A stretch of 64,000 bases of DNA, taken from Frischella perrara (lineage in GTDB: Bacteria > Pseudomonadota > Gammaproteobacteria > Enterobacterales > Orbaceae). The DNA lies in NCBI RefSeq assembly GCF_000807275.1, contig NZ_CP009056.1, positions 2,109,192 through 2,173,191 of the forward strand, in the 5' to 3' direction. A model generated the notes under the pieces. It made no database searches and had not been told where the DNA came from. It saw only the letters and a list, made by a program, of their open reading frames with translations. The position numbers and the translations under genes were made by a program. This document shows, in pieces, positions 1 through 10,647 of the stretch; the first letter of the stretch is position 1, and each line of letters starts with the position of its first letter.

Positions 1-405
1 TAATTTTTTATCGTTAATATTTTGAAATTTATAAGCATTTATTTCTATTAAATCTATGGAATTATTTTTCTCAATAATATTTAATATTTTTTCAAAATAT
101 TCTGTTGATAACATATCATCAGAATCTAAAAAAGCTATATATTCCCCAGATGCCAAATCAAGTCCTTTATTTCTTGTTTTCGCAATCCCTTGATTGTTTT
201 GTGAATAAATTTTAACCAAATAATCTTTACTCAGATCAACTCGAAATTGTTCAATAATTTGCTCACTATTATCTAAAGAACCATCATTAATTATGATAAT
301 TTCGATTTTTCGCGATTTTATAGATTGTTCTAGCAGAGAATTAAAACAATCAGAAAGAAAATTTCCTGCATTATAAACAGGAATAATAACTGATAATAAT
401 ACCAT
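1..405 (-). CDS. Glycosyltransferase family 2, 3' end outside window
   Basis: The first 135 residues of a GT-A fold glycosyltransferase are visible; the gene runs off the left edge. The N-terminus reads MVLLSVIIPVYNAGNF, the usual nucleotide-sugar binding start of family 2, followed by IINDGS near residue 45 and the metal-binding DSDD near residue 97. Such enzymes add one sugar to a lipid-linked repeat unit on the inner face of the cytoplasmic membrane. It is the last visible gene of a minus-strand polysaccharide operon with the GT4, Wzy and Wzx genes upstream. The sugar specificity cannot be read from the sequence. Confidence 0.9.
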   Translation of the reverse strand, partial: MVLLSVIIPVYNAGNFLSDCFNSLLEQSIKSRKIEIIIINDGSLDNSEQIIEQFRVDLSKDYLVKIYSQNNQGIAKTRNKGLDLASGEYIAFLDSDDMLSTEYFEKILNIIEKNNSIDLIEINAYKFQNINDKKL

Positions 406-418
406 TATTTAAAATATC

Positions 419-508
419 CTATTTTTCAAATAACTGCTTTTCAAAAGATTGATTCAAATATGAAGAAATCTCTTTATAACATACAGACATTAAAACTGAT
501 AAGTTCAT
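419..508 (-). pseudogene. Remnant of a second GT2 gene (29 codons)
   Basis: An ATG at 508 opens a frame reading MNLSVLMSVCYKEISSYLNQ and ending at a TAG after 29 codons. The start matches the family 2 glycosyltransferases that begin with a SVLMSVY-K-E pattern followed by a helix ending in LxxSLxS. The rest of the gene is gone and an intact GT2 gene starts 13 bases downstream. I read it as the N-terminal stump of a deleted glycosyltransferase. A short peptide gene is possible but unlikely, given the family match. Confidence 0.7.
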
Positions 509-552
509 GTTTAGCTCTCTTATATTTAGGTTATGTGTAATCATATAATTGG

Positions 553-1578
553 CTATTTTAATAAACATCGCCATTTTGTTGTGGCGTTCTTTTTAGAAAA
601 TCTTTTTGCTGATTCAATTGCTTTTTTAGACATACTAATTCTTTTTGATTCAGAAAGAATTAAGGATTCTATGGATGCTGCCAATTGTTCAATATTACCA
701 TTTTCCACTAAATAACCATTTTCATTATTAGTTATAATTTCATTTGGACCATATGGACAATCAAATGAAATAGTAGGTAACGCGAAAGTTTGTGCTTCAA
801 TTAATACCATTCCAAAACCTTCATACCTAGAGCTCATAACAAAAAAAGAGGCATTTTTATATACATTTTCCATATCGATGGTGGAACCTAAAAGGTGAAT
901 ATTATTCATATTTGCTTTATCAATTTGATCCTTTAATTTTTGCTTATCAATTCCTTCACCATAAATATCTAATCTCCAATCAGGATATTTATTCGCAATC
1001 AAAGCCCATGCACTAATTAATAAATCAAACCCCTTTTGATGAGTTAATCTACCAGCAGCTATTATTGATTTACTTGCCACATTATAATTATCTACTAATT
1101 CATATGGCGTTGGGTTAAAGACAACATCGACATTACAATCTAATTTTTCATATTCTATTTTATCTCCATGAGTCAATGTTATGATTTGATCAAATCGTTT
1201 ATAAAGTATTTTCCCCAGCCAATTAATCCATTTAGGTCTACTTTCTCTTGATACATGCTCAAAAGACCACAAATTATATCTTTTAGGTAACAATGACATT
1301 AATAAACTAAGTCTTCCCATATTATGAATAATAATAATATCTGGCTTTGTCATGCTAAGATATTCTTTTACTGAAAAGAAAAATGTTGGTAGGATTCCTG
1401 ATATCACTTTAACTTTTACATTTTCATTCAATGGAAAAGCACATTGATTAAAAGAAGTATTACGATTAATTATCTCAATTTCATAATAATGACTTAATTC
1501 ATTAGCTAAAAGAGAAACTACACGTTCAATACCAGCACGATGTTTTAAAGAATTTACAATAAAAATGATTTTTTTCAT
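553..1578 (-). CDS. Glycosyltransferase family 4
   Basis: A 341-residue GT-B enzyme. The N-terminal domain opens MKKIIFIVNSLKHRAGIERV (acceptor side); the C-terminal donor-binding domain contains GRLTHQKGFDLLI (about 176-188) and the EX7E motif E253 to E261 within SSRYEGFGMVLIEA. It probably transfers a hexose from a nucleotide sugar to the growing undecaprenyl-linked repeat unit. It lies 4 bases downstream of the polymerase gene, so the two are probably co-transcribed. The C-terminus (KWRCLLK) is short for the family, so slight truncation when the neighbouring GT2 was lost is possible. Exact sugar unknown. Confidence 0.88.
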   Translation of the reverse strand: MKKIIFIVNSLKHRAGIERVVSLLANELSHYYEIEIINRNTSFNQCAFPLNENVKVKVISGILPTFFFSVKEYLSMTKPDIIIIHNMGRLSLLMSLLPKRYNLWSFEHVSRESRPKWINWLGKILYKRFDQIITLTHGDKIEYEKLDCNVDVVFNPTPYELVDNYNVASKSIIAAGRLTHQKGFDLLISAWALIANKYPDWRLDIYGEGIDKQKLKDQIDKANMNNIHLLGSTIDMENVYKNASFFVMSSRYEGFGMVLIEAQTFALPTISFDCPYGPNEIITNNENGYLVENGNIEQLAASIESLILSESKRISMSKKAIESAKRFSKKNATTKWRCLLK

Positions 1579-1582
1579 ATTA

Positions 1583-2605
1583 TTATTCCAGATAACCTGA
1601 GCTAAAATAATCTTGTACCATATAAGGTACTTGGAAATTTAATGTTAGATAGCAATGAATTATCAAATAAAAAAGGGCAACAAAATAAAATAATTTCTTA
1701 GTGACGAATTTTAATGAAATAGCCAATAAGAAAATTTCACTATATCCAAAAGCAATACCTAATCTTCCACTAAGAATATAAAAATCGTAAAAGCCTAATC
1801 TTAAGGCTAAACTTGTTGAATAAATGTACAGCAATGTTAAATAAGAATCATTTTTAATATATTTAGCTGTTAAAGCAAATAAAATAAAATAAATCATTGC
1901 TCGGATATTCGCTAATTCAAAAAAACTTCTTGATGAAGCAAATTCAGTAACTGAATAATCATTAATTCTTGAGCTAATATTTTGTAATAATGAAAACTGC
2001 ATCACTATTCGACATAAAATAAAAATTAAGATAAACCATAATATTAACCTAATCAAAAGATATTTTTGATTTAAAACATATTTTTTGATTTGCGGCACAA
2101 AAAAAGTTAAATATGCTATGGACATCGAGTGAATACTTATAGCAATGAGCAATAATATTGAGCATTTAATTTTTTTCTGATATATGTATAGTAATATAAC
2201 AGCATTTATTACTATTGCACTAGCAAGACCCTGTCTAATTTGCATAAGCTGTTGAGTAATAAATAAATTAGGTAAATAGAATAATAAGACATCTATAAAA
2301 CGGATCTTTAATAAATTTGTCGATAAATAAATGAATAAAAAAGTTATGAAAGATATAATGTATGAATATATTGTAAAATTATCAGTAAAAAAATGAACAA
2401 TATGATTGATTATACCAAATCCAAATTCAACACCGCTTTCTTTATAGAAATCAATCGGGTTTGAACTAAATTTATTAATATTTTTAAAAACACCAAAATA
2501 TAATCCTGTATCACGCGTATTACCTTTAAAGGCAACAATGAGAGATAATAAACTAATTAAAAATAAGTTAAATAAATTAATTAATGTTCTTTTTTTTACC
2601 TTCAT
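1583..2605 (-). CDS. EpsG/Wzy-type polysaccharide polymerase
   Basis: A 340-residue polytopic membrane protein with about ten hydrophobic segments and almost no soluble domains. The N-terminal loop holds RDTGLYFGVFK, and QIRQGLASAIVI sits in a central segment; the R-Q-G-x-A pattern between membrane helices is typical of EpsG-family polymerases. These join lipid-linked repeat units on the periplasmic face. Position next to a Wzx-type flippase and glycosyltransferases supports the role. Wzy proteins are poorly conserved, so the call rests on topology, this motif and context. Confidence 0.78.
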   Translation of the reverse strand: MKVKKRTLINLFNLFLISLLSLIVAFKGNTRDTGLYFGVFKNINKFSSNPIDFYKESGVEFGFGIINHIVHFFTDNFTIYSYIISFITFLFIYLSTNLLKIRFIDVLLFYLPNLFITQQLMQIRQGLASAIVINAVILLYIYQKKIKCSILLLIAISIHSMSIAYLTFFVPQIKKYVLNQKYLLIRLILWFILIFILCRIVMQFSLLQNISSRINDYSVTEFASSRSFFELANIRAMIYFILFALTAKYIKNDSYLTLLYIYSTSLALRLGFYDFYILSGRLGIAFGYSEIFLLAISLKFVTKKLFYFVALFYLIIHCYLTLNFQVPYMVQDYFSSGYLE

Positions 2606-2642
2606 TATAAAATGCCTTTGAGAAAATATTGTGTTTAAGAGT

Positions 2643-2678
2643 ATATAATTAAATAATTTTATAATTATTTAATTATAT
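2643..2678. repeat. A/T-only perfect inverted repeat
   Basis: Two 16-base arms (2643-2658 and 2663-2678) are exact reverse complements around a TTAT loop. All bases are A or T. It lies 37 bases upstream of the polymerase start, in the 312-base gene-free gap 2606-2917. With no G/C and no T-tract it is a poor rho-independent terminator; it may be an operator, a cruciform-prone site or a deletion scar. Confidence 0.6.
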
Positions 2679-2810
2679 TACCAACTCATAATATAGTCTT
2701 TATGCTTTAATAAGCTAACTTCTAAAATAAATAATATATTCTAAATATATAAATTAATGCCAATATATTTTCTCAAACTAAAAATTTATTTTTTATTAAA
2801 ATAGCTGAAT

Positions 2811-2850
2811 TTTTCATGTATTTTGTTTATATAAACTAAATACATGAAAA
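2811..2850. repeat. 40-base near-perfect palindrome
   Basis: Thirteen-base arms (2811-2823, 2838-2850) flank a T-T mismatch and a perfect 12-base central palindrome GTTTATATAAAC (2825-2836). Only the one mismatch breaks the symmetry over 40 bases. It sits between the flippase stop and the polymerase gene, in the same gap as the A/T-only repeat. It could be a regulator site or a stabilising mRNA stem between two operon genes. I see no coding remnant in the gap. Confidence 0.65.
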
Positions 2851-2917
2851 TTGTTAACAAATCTTCTCTGTCAGAATATTGAGAGAAAAAGTAATAATAA
2901 CCAGCTCAATAAGCGGG

Positions 2918-4213
2918 TTAGTGAATATTATTATTCATCCCTCTTTTAAACAAATATCCTATAAGCTTAAATTTGTAACATATAAATAATCTATGGCATA
3001 ACTCAAGGAAAACACTAACATTGTAAGCTATTATAACTGTTCTTAAATTAATGGAATTAAATAAAAATAAAATACCGATTAAAGATAGATATATTACTGT
3101 AGCTAAAAATAAATTATAGAGGAATTTATTTTGCAAACCATTCGGTATTAAAATGAATAGTCCTATTGCAGAGCTCATTGATGCAGTCACAATAAATAAA
3201 GCCGCAATACTAAAGGTTATAAGATCATTATTAATTATCCCTTTAGAAAGGATATAGATAAGAATATTTGATGATGAAACAACAACTAAATAAAAAAAGA
3301 TACTAACAAAAAAGGCGCTCCAAACTCCAACTCTTATATCTTTTATTCTTTTACTTCTTACTATTAGTGGGAAAAATGCATTATTAAAATTAACAAAAAT
3401 ATTACGAACTAATTCAATAATTTTTTGCATAATGTCAAAATAAGCTACAGAAGACATAGATAAAAAACTTATAATGATAATATTAGTACGATCTTTTATT
3501 AATGCCATCACATCCGACATGAAATAAATAAAGGCATCTTTAATTGTTGATAAGATTTGGGACTTATTGGGAATTAAAAACTTAAAACGTTCTCTTTTAA
3601 ATAAAACAAATAAAGGGAAAGAAATAGCAAACAAATTACTTCCTATAAGTAAAATAGGGACTAATAAAATATTAGATTCATTTTCAATAAAAAAGAAGAT
3701 CAAGATACAAAAAATAAGTTTTGATAAAGCGTTCGTGATGCTGATATTTAGCATCTGCTCTTTACCTAAAAAATACCAAACAGGGAATAAAACGTCATAA
3801 AACGTAGCTATGGCATATAATAAAATTAAATAAAAAAGCGTTGTGTCTTCAATAAGGTAACCAAAAATAAAATAGATACAGAACAATAATATTACAGTAG
3901 TTAAATAAATAGTAAATTTGATAGTATAAATGACCGAAGCAATCTCATCAGTTAATTTTTTATTATGTCTTGACTCACTGATTTCTTTTGTACCAGTAAC
4001 ATTAAAACCAAAATTTATAAATGTAGAAATATAAATCATTATAGTTTGAGCGAAGGCAATTAAACCATAGTTATGTATACCTAATTTAACTATTAAAAAA
4101 GGAAGTGTAACTAATGGGGATATTAAATTAACGGATTGAATACAACTCAAGCATAAAAAATTAATCAGTTGTTGCCGATAATTTGCAATTACATTAGATA
4201 TAAAAGATTTCAT
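2918..4213 (-). CDS. Wzx-type polysaccharide flippase (MATE/MOP fold)
   Basis: A 431-residue membrane protein with about twelve hydrophobic segments, starting MKSFISNVIANYRQQL and followed by SVNLISPLVTLPFLI, the N-terminal pattern of RfbX/Wzx O-unit translocases (helix 1 with P-L-x-x-P-F). These flip undecaprenyl-linked repeat units to the periplasmic side. It is the first gene of the visible locus and begins 6 bases after the murA stop on the same strand, so read-through from murA is likely. The linked substrate is unknown. Confidence 0.88.
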   Translation of the reverse strand: MKSFISNVIANYRQQLINFLCLSCIQSVNLISPLVTLPFLIVKLGIHNYGLIAFAQTIMIYISTFINFGFNVTGTKEISESRHNKKLTDEIASVIYTIKFTIYLTTVILLFCIYFIFGYLIEDTTLFYLILLYAIATFYDVLFPVWYFLGKEQMLNISITNALSKLIFCILIFFFIENESNILLVPILLIGSNLFAISFPLFVLFKRERFKFLIPNKSQILSTIKDAFIYFMSDVMALIKDRTNIIIISFLSMSSVAYFDIMQKIIELVRNIFVNFNNAFFPLIVRSKRIKDIRVGVWSAFFVSIFFYLVVVSSSNILIYILSKGIINNDLITFSIAALFIVTASMSSAIGLFILIPNGLQNKFLYNLFLATVIYLSLIGILFLFNSINLRTVIIAYNVSVFLELCHRLFICYKFKLIGYLFKRGMNNNIH

Positions 4214-4219
4214 TTTATA

Positions 4220-5569
<1,350 letters not shown>

Positions 5570-5697
5570 TTATGAGCAGATTTTAATTTTCTGTTATAGT
5601 TAAGTTGTTATTTATCAATTATATTACAAACAATTTAGATGATGAAAATTTTAAAAGCATTCATATTTCTATAACACAAACACAAAAGGAATGAAGC

Positions 5698-5895
5698 ATG
5701 TTTGATAATTTAGCTAAAGCTGGGAAATATTTAGGTCAAGCAGCTAAATTGATGATAGGTATCCCTGACTATGATACTTATGTTCAACATATGAAATTAA
5801 CCCATCCTGAACAAGTTCCAATGACTTATGAGGAATTCTTCAAAGAACGACAAGAAGCCAAATATAGTGGAAAAGGTGGTTTTAAATGTTGTTAA
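5698..5895 (+). CDS. yjiX: YbdD/YjiX family small protein
   Basis: A 65-residue protein that tracks the enteric YbdD/YjiX family over its full length: [19 protein letters not shown] at the N-terminus, [11 protein letters not shown] in the middle and the KGGFKCC tail with a C-C pair. These proteins are normally encoded after the CstA or BtsT peptide/pyruvate transporters and are thought to assist them, although the mechanism is unsettled. Here the downstream partner is the YjiA GTPase, as in the E. coli btsT-yjiX-yjiA cluster, but no transporter gene precedes it. The 227 bases upstream are A/T-rich and presumably hold the promoter. Confidence 0.93.
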   Translation: MFDNLAKAGKYLGQAAKLMIGIPDYDTYVQHMKLTHPEQVPMTYEEFFKERQEAKYSGKGGFKCC

Positions 5896-5936
5896 CCTCA
5901 AACTTTTACTTATAACCTTTAAGGTAAATTTTAATA

Positions 5937-6971
5937 ATGAATAACTATCTACCTGTTACTATTTTGACCGGCTTTTTAGGTTCTGGTAAAACAACGCTTA
6001 TTAACCATTTGTTAAATCATAATCAACATGAAAAGATTATGATAATTGAAAATGAATTCGGTCCAATTAATATTGACAGTAAATTACTTAAGTCTGATAG
6101 AAATATTGAAATCCTTGAGATGACGAATGGTTGTATTTGTTGTAGTGTACAAGGTGAATTGATCTCAGCTTTACATCATTTATATCAACGTCGTTTAAAT
6201 GGCGAAATCGCTTTTGATCGTTTAATTATTGAAACAACAGGGTTAGCTGATCCGGCTCCTATTTTACAGGCCTTTTTTATAGATGAATTTATACGCGAAA
6301 CTATTCAGCTTGATGCCGTTGTGACTTTAGTAGATTGTGAAAATATAATAAATGATCTTAATGAACATCGTGTTATTGCTTCACAAATTGGTTTTGCCGA
6401 TAGAGTCATTTTGACTAAGACTGATCGCATTAACGATGATGAAAAAATAATTATTGTTAAGCGTATTAGTAATATCAATCGTAAAGCAACAATCCTAGAA
6501 GCAAAACATGGGCAAATAGCCAAATCACAATGGTTAGATATCAATGCTTTTCAACTAAATGATGACCTACATTTAAACAATGGATTATTTATTTTTGAAA
6601 ATGATAGATCATTGACAGATAAATCAATACTTTTAAAATCAGCAAATAATTTACAGAAATCATATAATGATGAAATCTGTAGTTATCTATTTGAAGCTGG
6701 TGAACTAGACCTGAAAAAAATTGGCGAATTCACAGAAACATTAATTGAGCAATATGGTAATGATATGCTGCGCTATAAAGGAGTGTTAGCTATTAAAGAT
6801 CAATCACAGAAGTTAATCGTACAAGGTGTTCATAAAGTAGTGGGCTTTGATTACGGTCAGCAATGGGAAAATGAACAAGATAAAGTATCTAAATTTATTA
6901 TAATTGGTCGTAAATTACCTTTTAAAGAGTTAAAGCAAAAGTTTTTACTAACCGCCGTTAATAAAAGTTAG
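5937..6971 (+). CDS. yjiA: CobW/YjiA-type metal-binding GTPase
   Basis: A 344-residue G3E-family GTPase. Walker A is GFLGSGKTTLINHLL (residues about 12-26); the metal-binding CxCC motif appears as NGCICCSVQGEL near residue 65; ETTGLADPAP follows as the switch region, then LTKTD as the guanine specificity motif, and a CobW C-terminal domain ends the protein. The family handles metal insertion or storage; YjiA binds transition metals but has no settled cellular role. The start is 42 bases after yjiX, so the two form an operon, and the hairpin at 6992 ends it. The histidine-rich linker of many CobW proteins is missing. Confidence 0.92.
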   Translation: MNNYLPVTILTGFLGSGKTTLINHLLNHNQHEKIMIIENEFGPINIDSKLLKSDRNIEILEMTNGCICCSVQGELISALHHLYQRRLNGEIAFDRLIIETTGLADPAPILQAFFIDEFIRETIQLDAVVTLVDCENIINDLNEHRVIASQIGFADRVILTKTDRINDDEKIIIVKRISNINRKATILEAKHGQIAKSQWLDINAFQLNDDLHLNNGLFIFENDRSLTDKSILLKSANNLQKSYNDEICSYLFEAGELDLKKIGEFTETLIEQYGNDMLRYKGVLAIKDQSQKLIVQGVHKVVGFDYGQQWENEQDKVSKFIIIGRKLPFKELKQKFLLTAVNKS

Positions 6972-6991
6972 TTTAAAAAATAATGGATATA

Positions 6992-7015
6992 AAAAAGCCC
7001 TTTCATGGGCTTTTT
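6992..7015. terminator. Bidirectional rho-independent terminator after yjiA
   Basis: Stem AAAAAGCCC / GGGCTTTTT around a TTTCAT loop. T-runs on both strands fit two-way termination between yjiA (plus strand) and ibaG (minus strand). Confidence 0.85.
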
Positions 7016-7069
7016 ATGTAAAATTTGAATAAAATAGCATTACTCTATACCTAAGCTAACTTATTATCT

Positions 7070-7327
7070 TTAAAGACCAATAAGTTTTCGTTCGCGTTGC
7101 CACTCAGTAGGTGTATAGGTCTTTATAGAAAGAGCATGAATGCGATTATCCGCAATATACTCCGATAATGGACGGTACACAGCCTGTTGTTTTTTAACTC
7201 GGCTTAACTCAGCAAACATCTCACCTACCGCAATCACTTGAAAGTGACTACCATCATCAGTCAAAGCAAAAACCTCATCTAAATTAAGTTCTTGCAATAA
7301 TTTATTTTCAATTTCTTTTGTATCCAT
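7070..7327 (-). CDS. ibaG: BolA-family protein IbaG
   Basis: An 85-residue class II KH-like BolA protein. The family core [20 protein letters not shown] followed by [10 protein letters not shown] is intact, with the conserved His in SHF that helps ligand an Fe-S cluster in complexes with monothiol glutaredoxins. IbaG is linked to acid stress and iron-sulfur handling. It follows the mla operon on the same strand, as in enteric genomes, although a 151-base gap separates it from mlaB here. The start at 7327 gives the family length. Confidence 0.93.
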   Translation of the reverse strand: MDTKEIENKLLQELNLDEVFALTDDGSHFQVIAVGEMFAELSRVKKQQAVYRPLSEYIADNRIHALSIKTYTPTEWQRERKLIGL

Positions 7328-7478
7328 TTTTTTATATAACGCTTAATTGTATAAATTTTTAAAACAATATTAGATCAGCAATATTCAATTTACCGTTCAA
7401 ACCAAGTTTTATGTTTAATATAATCTTTCAACAAATTATTAATACTTGAGGCTAGTAATTATTACATATATCTGTTAG

Positions 7479-7748
7479 TTAAACCAATAATGTATCAAGA
7501 TCATATAGAATAATTAATGTTTTGAGCTGCTGATTAATCTCAAGCAGCTTCACATTTTGCTTAATACAGAAATAAGTTAATAACGCCAATCCCGCAGAAT
7601 CAACCCGAATTAACGCTGACACATCAATACCTTTAATATCCTTTAAAAGCTCAGTCCTGTTATGCCAAAGTTCATTAAGTGTATCGCAATCCAATACGCC
7701 ACTAAGATGTAATACATTATCTCGTTTCTGTACTGTAATTACTTGCAT
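7479..7748 (-). CDS. mlaB: MlaB, STAS-domain subunit of the Mla lipid transporter
   Basis: An 89-residue STAS domain. The segment IRVDSAGLALLTYFC corresponds to the conserved D-S-A-G-L loop and following helix of MlaB. MlaB binds the MlaF ATPase and is needed for assembly and activity of the MlaFEDB complex, which moves phospholipid between MlaC and the inner membrane to keep outer-membrane asymmetry. It is the last of five contiguous mla genes and starts 28 bases after mlaC. Confidence 0.9.
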   Translation of the reverse strand: MQVITVQKRDNVLHLSGVLDCDTLNELWHNRTELLKDIKGIDVSALIRVDSAGLALLTYFCIKQNVKLLEINQQLKTLIILYDLDTLLV

Positions 7749-7776
7749 AACAACTCCTTTACCCTAAAATAACATA

Positions 7777-8436
7777 TTATTTTGATGCTGTAGTTTTATT
7801 TGGAATAGCATTCGGATCAATTTTTTGACTTGCTTGTGATTGTAATTGAGCAATCAAAGATTTAATACCCTGTTGCCTAACAATTGTTGACCACTCACTT
7901 TGCTTAGTTGTAATCATACTTACCCCTTCAGCTACCATATCATAAGCCTGCCATTCACCGGTAGCAGTATTCTTACGCCATTGGAAATCTAATCTTATTG
8001 GTTGTTGAGATTTATCTGGGTTGATTAATAGAACTCGTACTGAAACGATATTTTTTCCAGTGACATCTTTGTCTGATTCTACTTGATAAGATTGTCCATT
8101 GTACATAGATAGTGCTTGAGCAAATGCTTGTATTAGATAACGTTCAAAAGCAGAAAAATACGCATCACGCTCATCTTTATTAATATTTTTATAATTATCC
8201 CCTAATGACAATGCAGCTGCATATTTAACATGAACATAAGGTAATAAGTCACTTTTAACAACGTCTCTCAAAATTTCAGGGTTACTTTTAATTTGAGCAC
8301 TTTGCTGATTAATTGCGTTAAAAATTTTCTCAGCCGCTATTTTGGTTTTTTGATATGGGTCTTCAAAATTTTTTTCGCTAGCCATAACAATTGGAGCAAA
8401 TATTAATGTAACAATAACTATGAACTTCTTTAACAT
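7777..8436 (-). CDS. mlaC: MlaC, periplasmic phospholipid carrier
   Basis: A 219-residue protein with a clear signal peptide (MLKKFIVIVTLIFAPIVMA, cleavage after about residue 19). The mature part contains the Tol_Tol_Ttg2/MlaC fold: DPYQKTKIAAEKIF at the start, DLLPYVHVKYAAALSLG in the middle, and VSVRVLLINP leading into the strands that line the lipid pocket. It ferries single phospholipids between the outer-membrane MlaA complex and MlaFEDB. mlaA is not in this window. It starts 15 bases after mlaD. Confidence 0.95.
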   Translation of the reverse strand: MLKKFIVIVTLIFAPIVMASEKNFEDPYQKTKIAAEKIFNAINQQSAQIKSNPEILRDVVKSDLLPYVHVKYAAALSLGDNYKNINKDERDAYFSAFERYLIQAFAQALSMYNGQSYQVESDKDVTGKNIVSVRVLLINPDKSQQPIRLDFQWRKNTATGEWQAYDMVAEGVSMITTKQSEWSTIVRQQGIKSLIAQLQSQASQKIDPNAIPNKTTASK

Positions 8437-8451
8437 GAAATTAACCTCTTT

Positions 8452-9024
8452 TTAATGGTTACTCGGTTCTGTTTTAGATTGATTATTCTTCGAAGGACCA
8501 ACGCTATATAAAAACTGACCTATCAAATCTTCAATAACCATAGCAGGACTTGTATTATGTATAACGAAACCTTCTTGAAAATAATCTGGAATCTTTTCTT
8601 CAAAATCTACAGTCGGATCAACTGATACCCCACGATCCTGTGCATCTTCAATATCAAGTTCTTGTTCGGAACTCTTTTTTATTCCTAAACTGACAGCTAT
8701 AAATTGTTCGCCAAGTAACCCAGAGGTTTTAATTGATAAGCTACTATTACTTGGAATATGATCATAGTTTGCATCAATATCCATAGTAACATAAGGCTTA
8801 TAATCTTTAAGCGTGATATTGGCTATTCTTCCAATCACTACTCCGCCTATTTTAATCGGTGAACGTGCTTTTAAGCCCCCAACATTATCAAATACAGCAT
8901 AGACACGATAGGTTGAGTTTTGATTATAAGACGTTACGTCAGTCACTCTGAAACATAAAAAGAGTATTGAACAAACTACTATAACCATAAATAACCCAAC
9001 CATGATTTCGATTTTACGACTCAT
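8452..9024 (-). CDS. mlaD: MlaD, MCE-domain subunit of the Mla transporter
   Basis: A 190-residue protein with one N-terminal membrane helix (about 6-26, IMVGLFMVIVVCSILFLCF) and a single MCE domain: YRVYAVFDNVGGLKARSPIK, then GVVIGRIANITL and SIKTSGLLGEQFIAVSLG. MlaD hexamers form a periplasmic ring that receives lipid from MlaC. The C-terminal tail after about residue 150 is hydrophilic and disordered, as in homologues. Confidence 0.95.
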   Translation of the reverse strand: MSRKIEIMVGLFMVIVVCSILFLCFRVTDVTSYNQNSTYRVYAVFDNVGGLKARSPIKIGGVVIGRIANITLKDYKPYVTMDIDANYDHIPSNSSLSIKTSGLLGEQFIAVSLGIKKSSEQELDIEDAQDRGVSVDPTVDFEEKIPDYFQEGFVIHNTSPAMVIEDLIGQFLYSVGPSKNNQSKTEPSNH

Positions 9025-9040
9025 GTTTATTTGACCTCAA

Positions 9041-9817
9041 TTAACTAAACATTAATGAAGTTAGAATAAAATCTAACCCAAGAATAACAAGTGATGAATA
9101 TACAACGGTACTAGTTGTTGCTTTACTTATACCTTCAGATGTTGGAATACAATTATAGCCATTAAATAGCGCAATCCAACTAGCAGCGATAGAAAAAGCA
9201 AAACTTTTAATAAAGCAGTTTAATGTATCATGCCACCAATTAACATTACTTTGAATTGATGACCAAAAGAAACCGGAATCAATCCCCTTCCATTCCACAC
9301 CAACTAACGCACCGCCTAAGATACCAACCGTGATGAATATTGCTGTCAGAAAAGGCAAACAAAAGAAACCAGCCCAAAAGCGTGGTGCTATAATTCGTCT
9401 TAATGGATCAATCGCCATCATTTCCATGCTAGATAATTGTTCTGTAGCCTTCATTAATCCAATTTCTGCTGTTAGCGCGGAACCAGCTCTTCCCGCAAAA
9501 AGTAATCCTGCGACAACAGGTCCTAATTCACGTAATAAAGCTAAAGCAACTAACATTCCTAAACTGGCTTCGGCACTAAAAGTCGTTAAAATAAAGTAAC
9601 CTTGTAAAGCTAGTACCATACCAATGAATAATCCAGAAACAATAATAATTGTTAAAGATTGTACGCCAACGAAATAAAACTGTTTAATTAAAAGAGGGAA
9701 TTGTTTCTTGAACTCAGGCTTACCAATTAATGCGCCAAATAACATTAACCCCGCTCGACCAAACATAGCCACAAAATCAATTCCCCATTGCCCGATCTTA
9801 GAAAGAATATTTAACAT
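9041..9817 (-). CDS. mlaE: MlaE, permease of the Mla transporter
   Basis: A 258-residue permease with about six hydrophobic segments. Diagnostic motifs are [38 protein letters not shown] and [19 protein letters not shown], the last in the cytoplasmic coupling loop that contacts MlaF. It forms the membrane core of MlaFEDB. Its start overlaps the last base of mlaF, consistent with translational coupling. Confidence 0.96.
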   Translation of the reverse strand: MLNILSKIGQWGIDFVAMFGRAGLMLFGALIGKPEFKKQFPLLIKQFYFVGVQSLTIIIVSGLFIGMVLALQGYFILTTFSAEASLGMLVALALLRELGPVVAGLLFAGRAGSALTAEIGLMKATEQLSSMEMMAIDPLRRIIAPRFWAGFFCLPFLTAIFITVGILGGALVGVEWKGIDSGFFWSSIQSNVNWWHDTLNCFIKSFAFSIAASWIALFNGYNCIPTSEGISKATTSTVVYSSLVILGLDFILTSLMFS

Positions 9818-10647
9818 TATTTCATACCTCTACTTAAATCGGTTTTATAATCTTCTGCTGGATAATGGAATGGTACAGGTCCATCAGCTAATCCATCTAA
9901 AAACTGTTTAACGCGTGGATCATTATTTTGTCGAATTTCTTCTGCTGTTCCACCAGCAATAATATGTTTTTCAGCAATAATATAAACGTAATCAGCAATA
10001 GTTAGTACTTCATTTACATCATGAGTCACTACAATACATGTCAATCCTAATGATTGATTAATTTCAGCAATTAATTTGACGATCACTCCCATGGATATAG
10101 GATCTTGTCCGGCAAAAGGCTCATCAAACATGATTAAATCAGGATCTAGTGCTATTGCACGTGCTAATGCAGCTCTTCTAGCCATTCCTCCTGATAATTC
10201 CGAAGGCATTAACTCGGCAGCACCACGTAAACCTACAGATTGAAGCTTCATTAACACTAAATTACGTAATATCGGTTCAGAAAGATCAAGATGTTCTCGA
10301 ATTGGATAAGCGACATTTTCAAATACTGTCAAATCGGTAAATAATGCACCTGACTGAAATAGCATACTCATACGCTTTCGAACTTGATAGAGTTTTGAAC
10401 GCGATAATGAGGGAATATTTTCACCATCAAATAATATTGTTCCTGATTGTGGTTTTAGCTGGCCACCAATCAATTTTAATAATGTTGTTTTACCTATACC
10501 TGAAGGCCCCATAATAGCAGTTACTTTTCCTTTTGGTACGGTTAAATTCATATTTTTATAAATTGGTCTAGCACCACGATAAAATGACATATCATGAATT
10601 TCTACCAAATTATCTGGTTTTATTGAGTTGTTTTTTAGTTCTGTCAT
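9817..10647 (-). CDS. mlaF: MlaF, ATPase of the Mla lipid transporter
   Basis: A 276-residue ABC ATPase. Walker A is [15 protein letters not shown] (about 47-61), the signature is [19 protein letters not shown], and Walker B is [13 protein letters not shown]. The LSGGMARR variant is typical of MlaF/Ttg2A rather than of importer ATPases. It is the first gene of the mlaFEDCB operon; the promoter should lie in the A/T-rich stretch 10648-10775. Confidence 0.96.
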   Translation of the reverse strand: MTELKNNSIKPDNLVEIHDMSFYRGARPIYKNMNLTVPKGKVTAIMGPSGIGKTTLLKLIGGQLKPQSGTILFDGENIPSLSRSKLYQVRKRMSMLFQSGALFTDLTVFENVAYPIREHLDLSEPILRNLVLMKLQSVGLRGAAELMPSELSGGMARRAALARAIALDPDLIMFDEPFAGQDPISMGVIVKLIAEINQSLGLTCIVVTHDVNEVLTIADYVYIIAEKHIIAGGTAEEIRQNNDPRVKQFLDGLADGPVPFHYPAEDYKTDLSRGMK

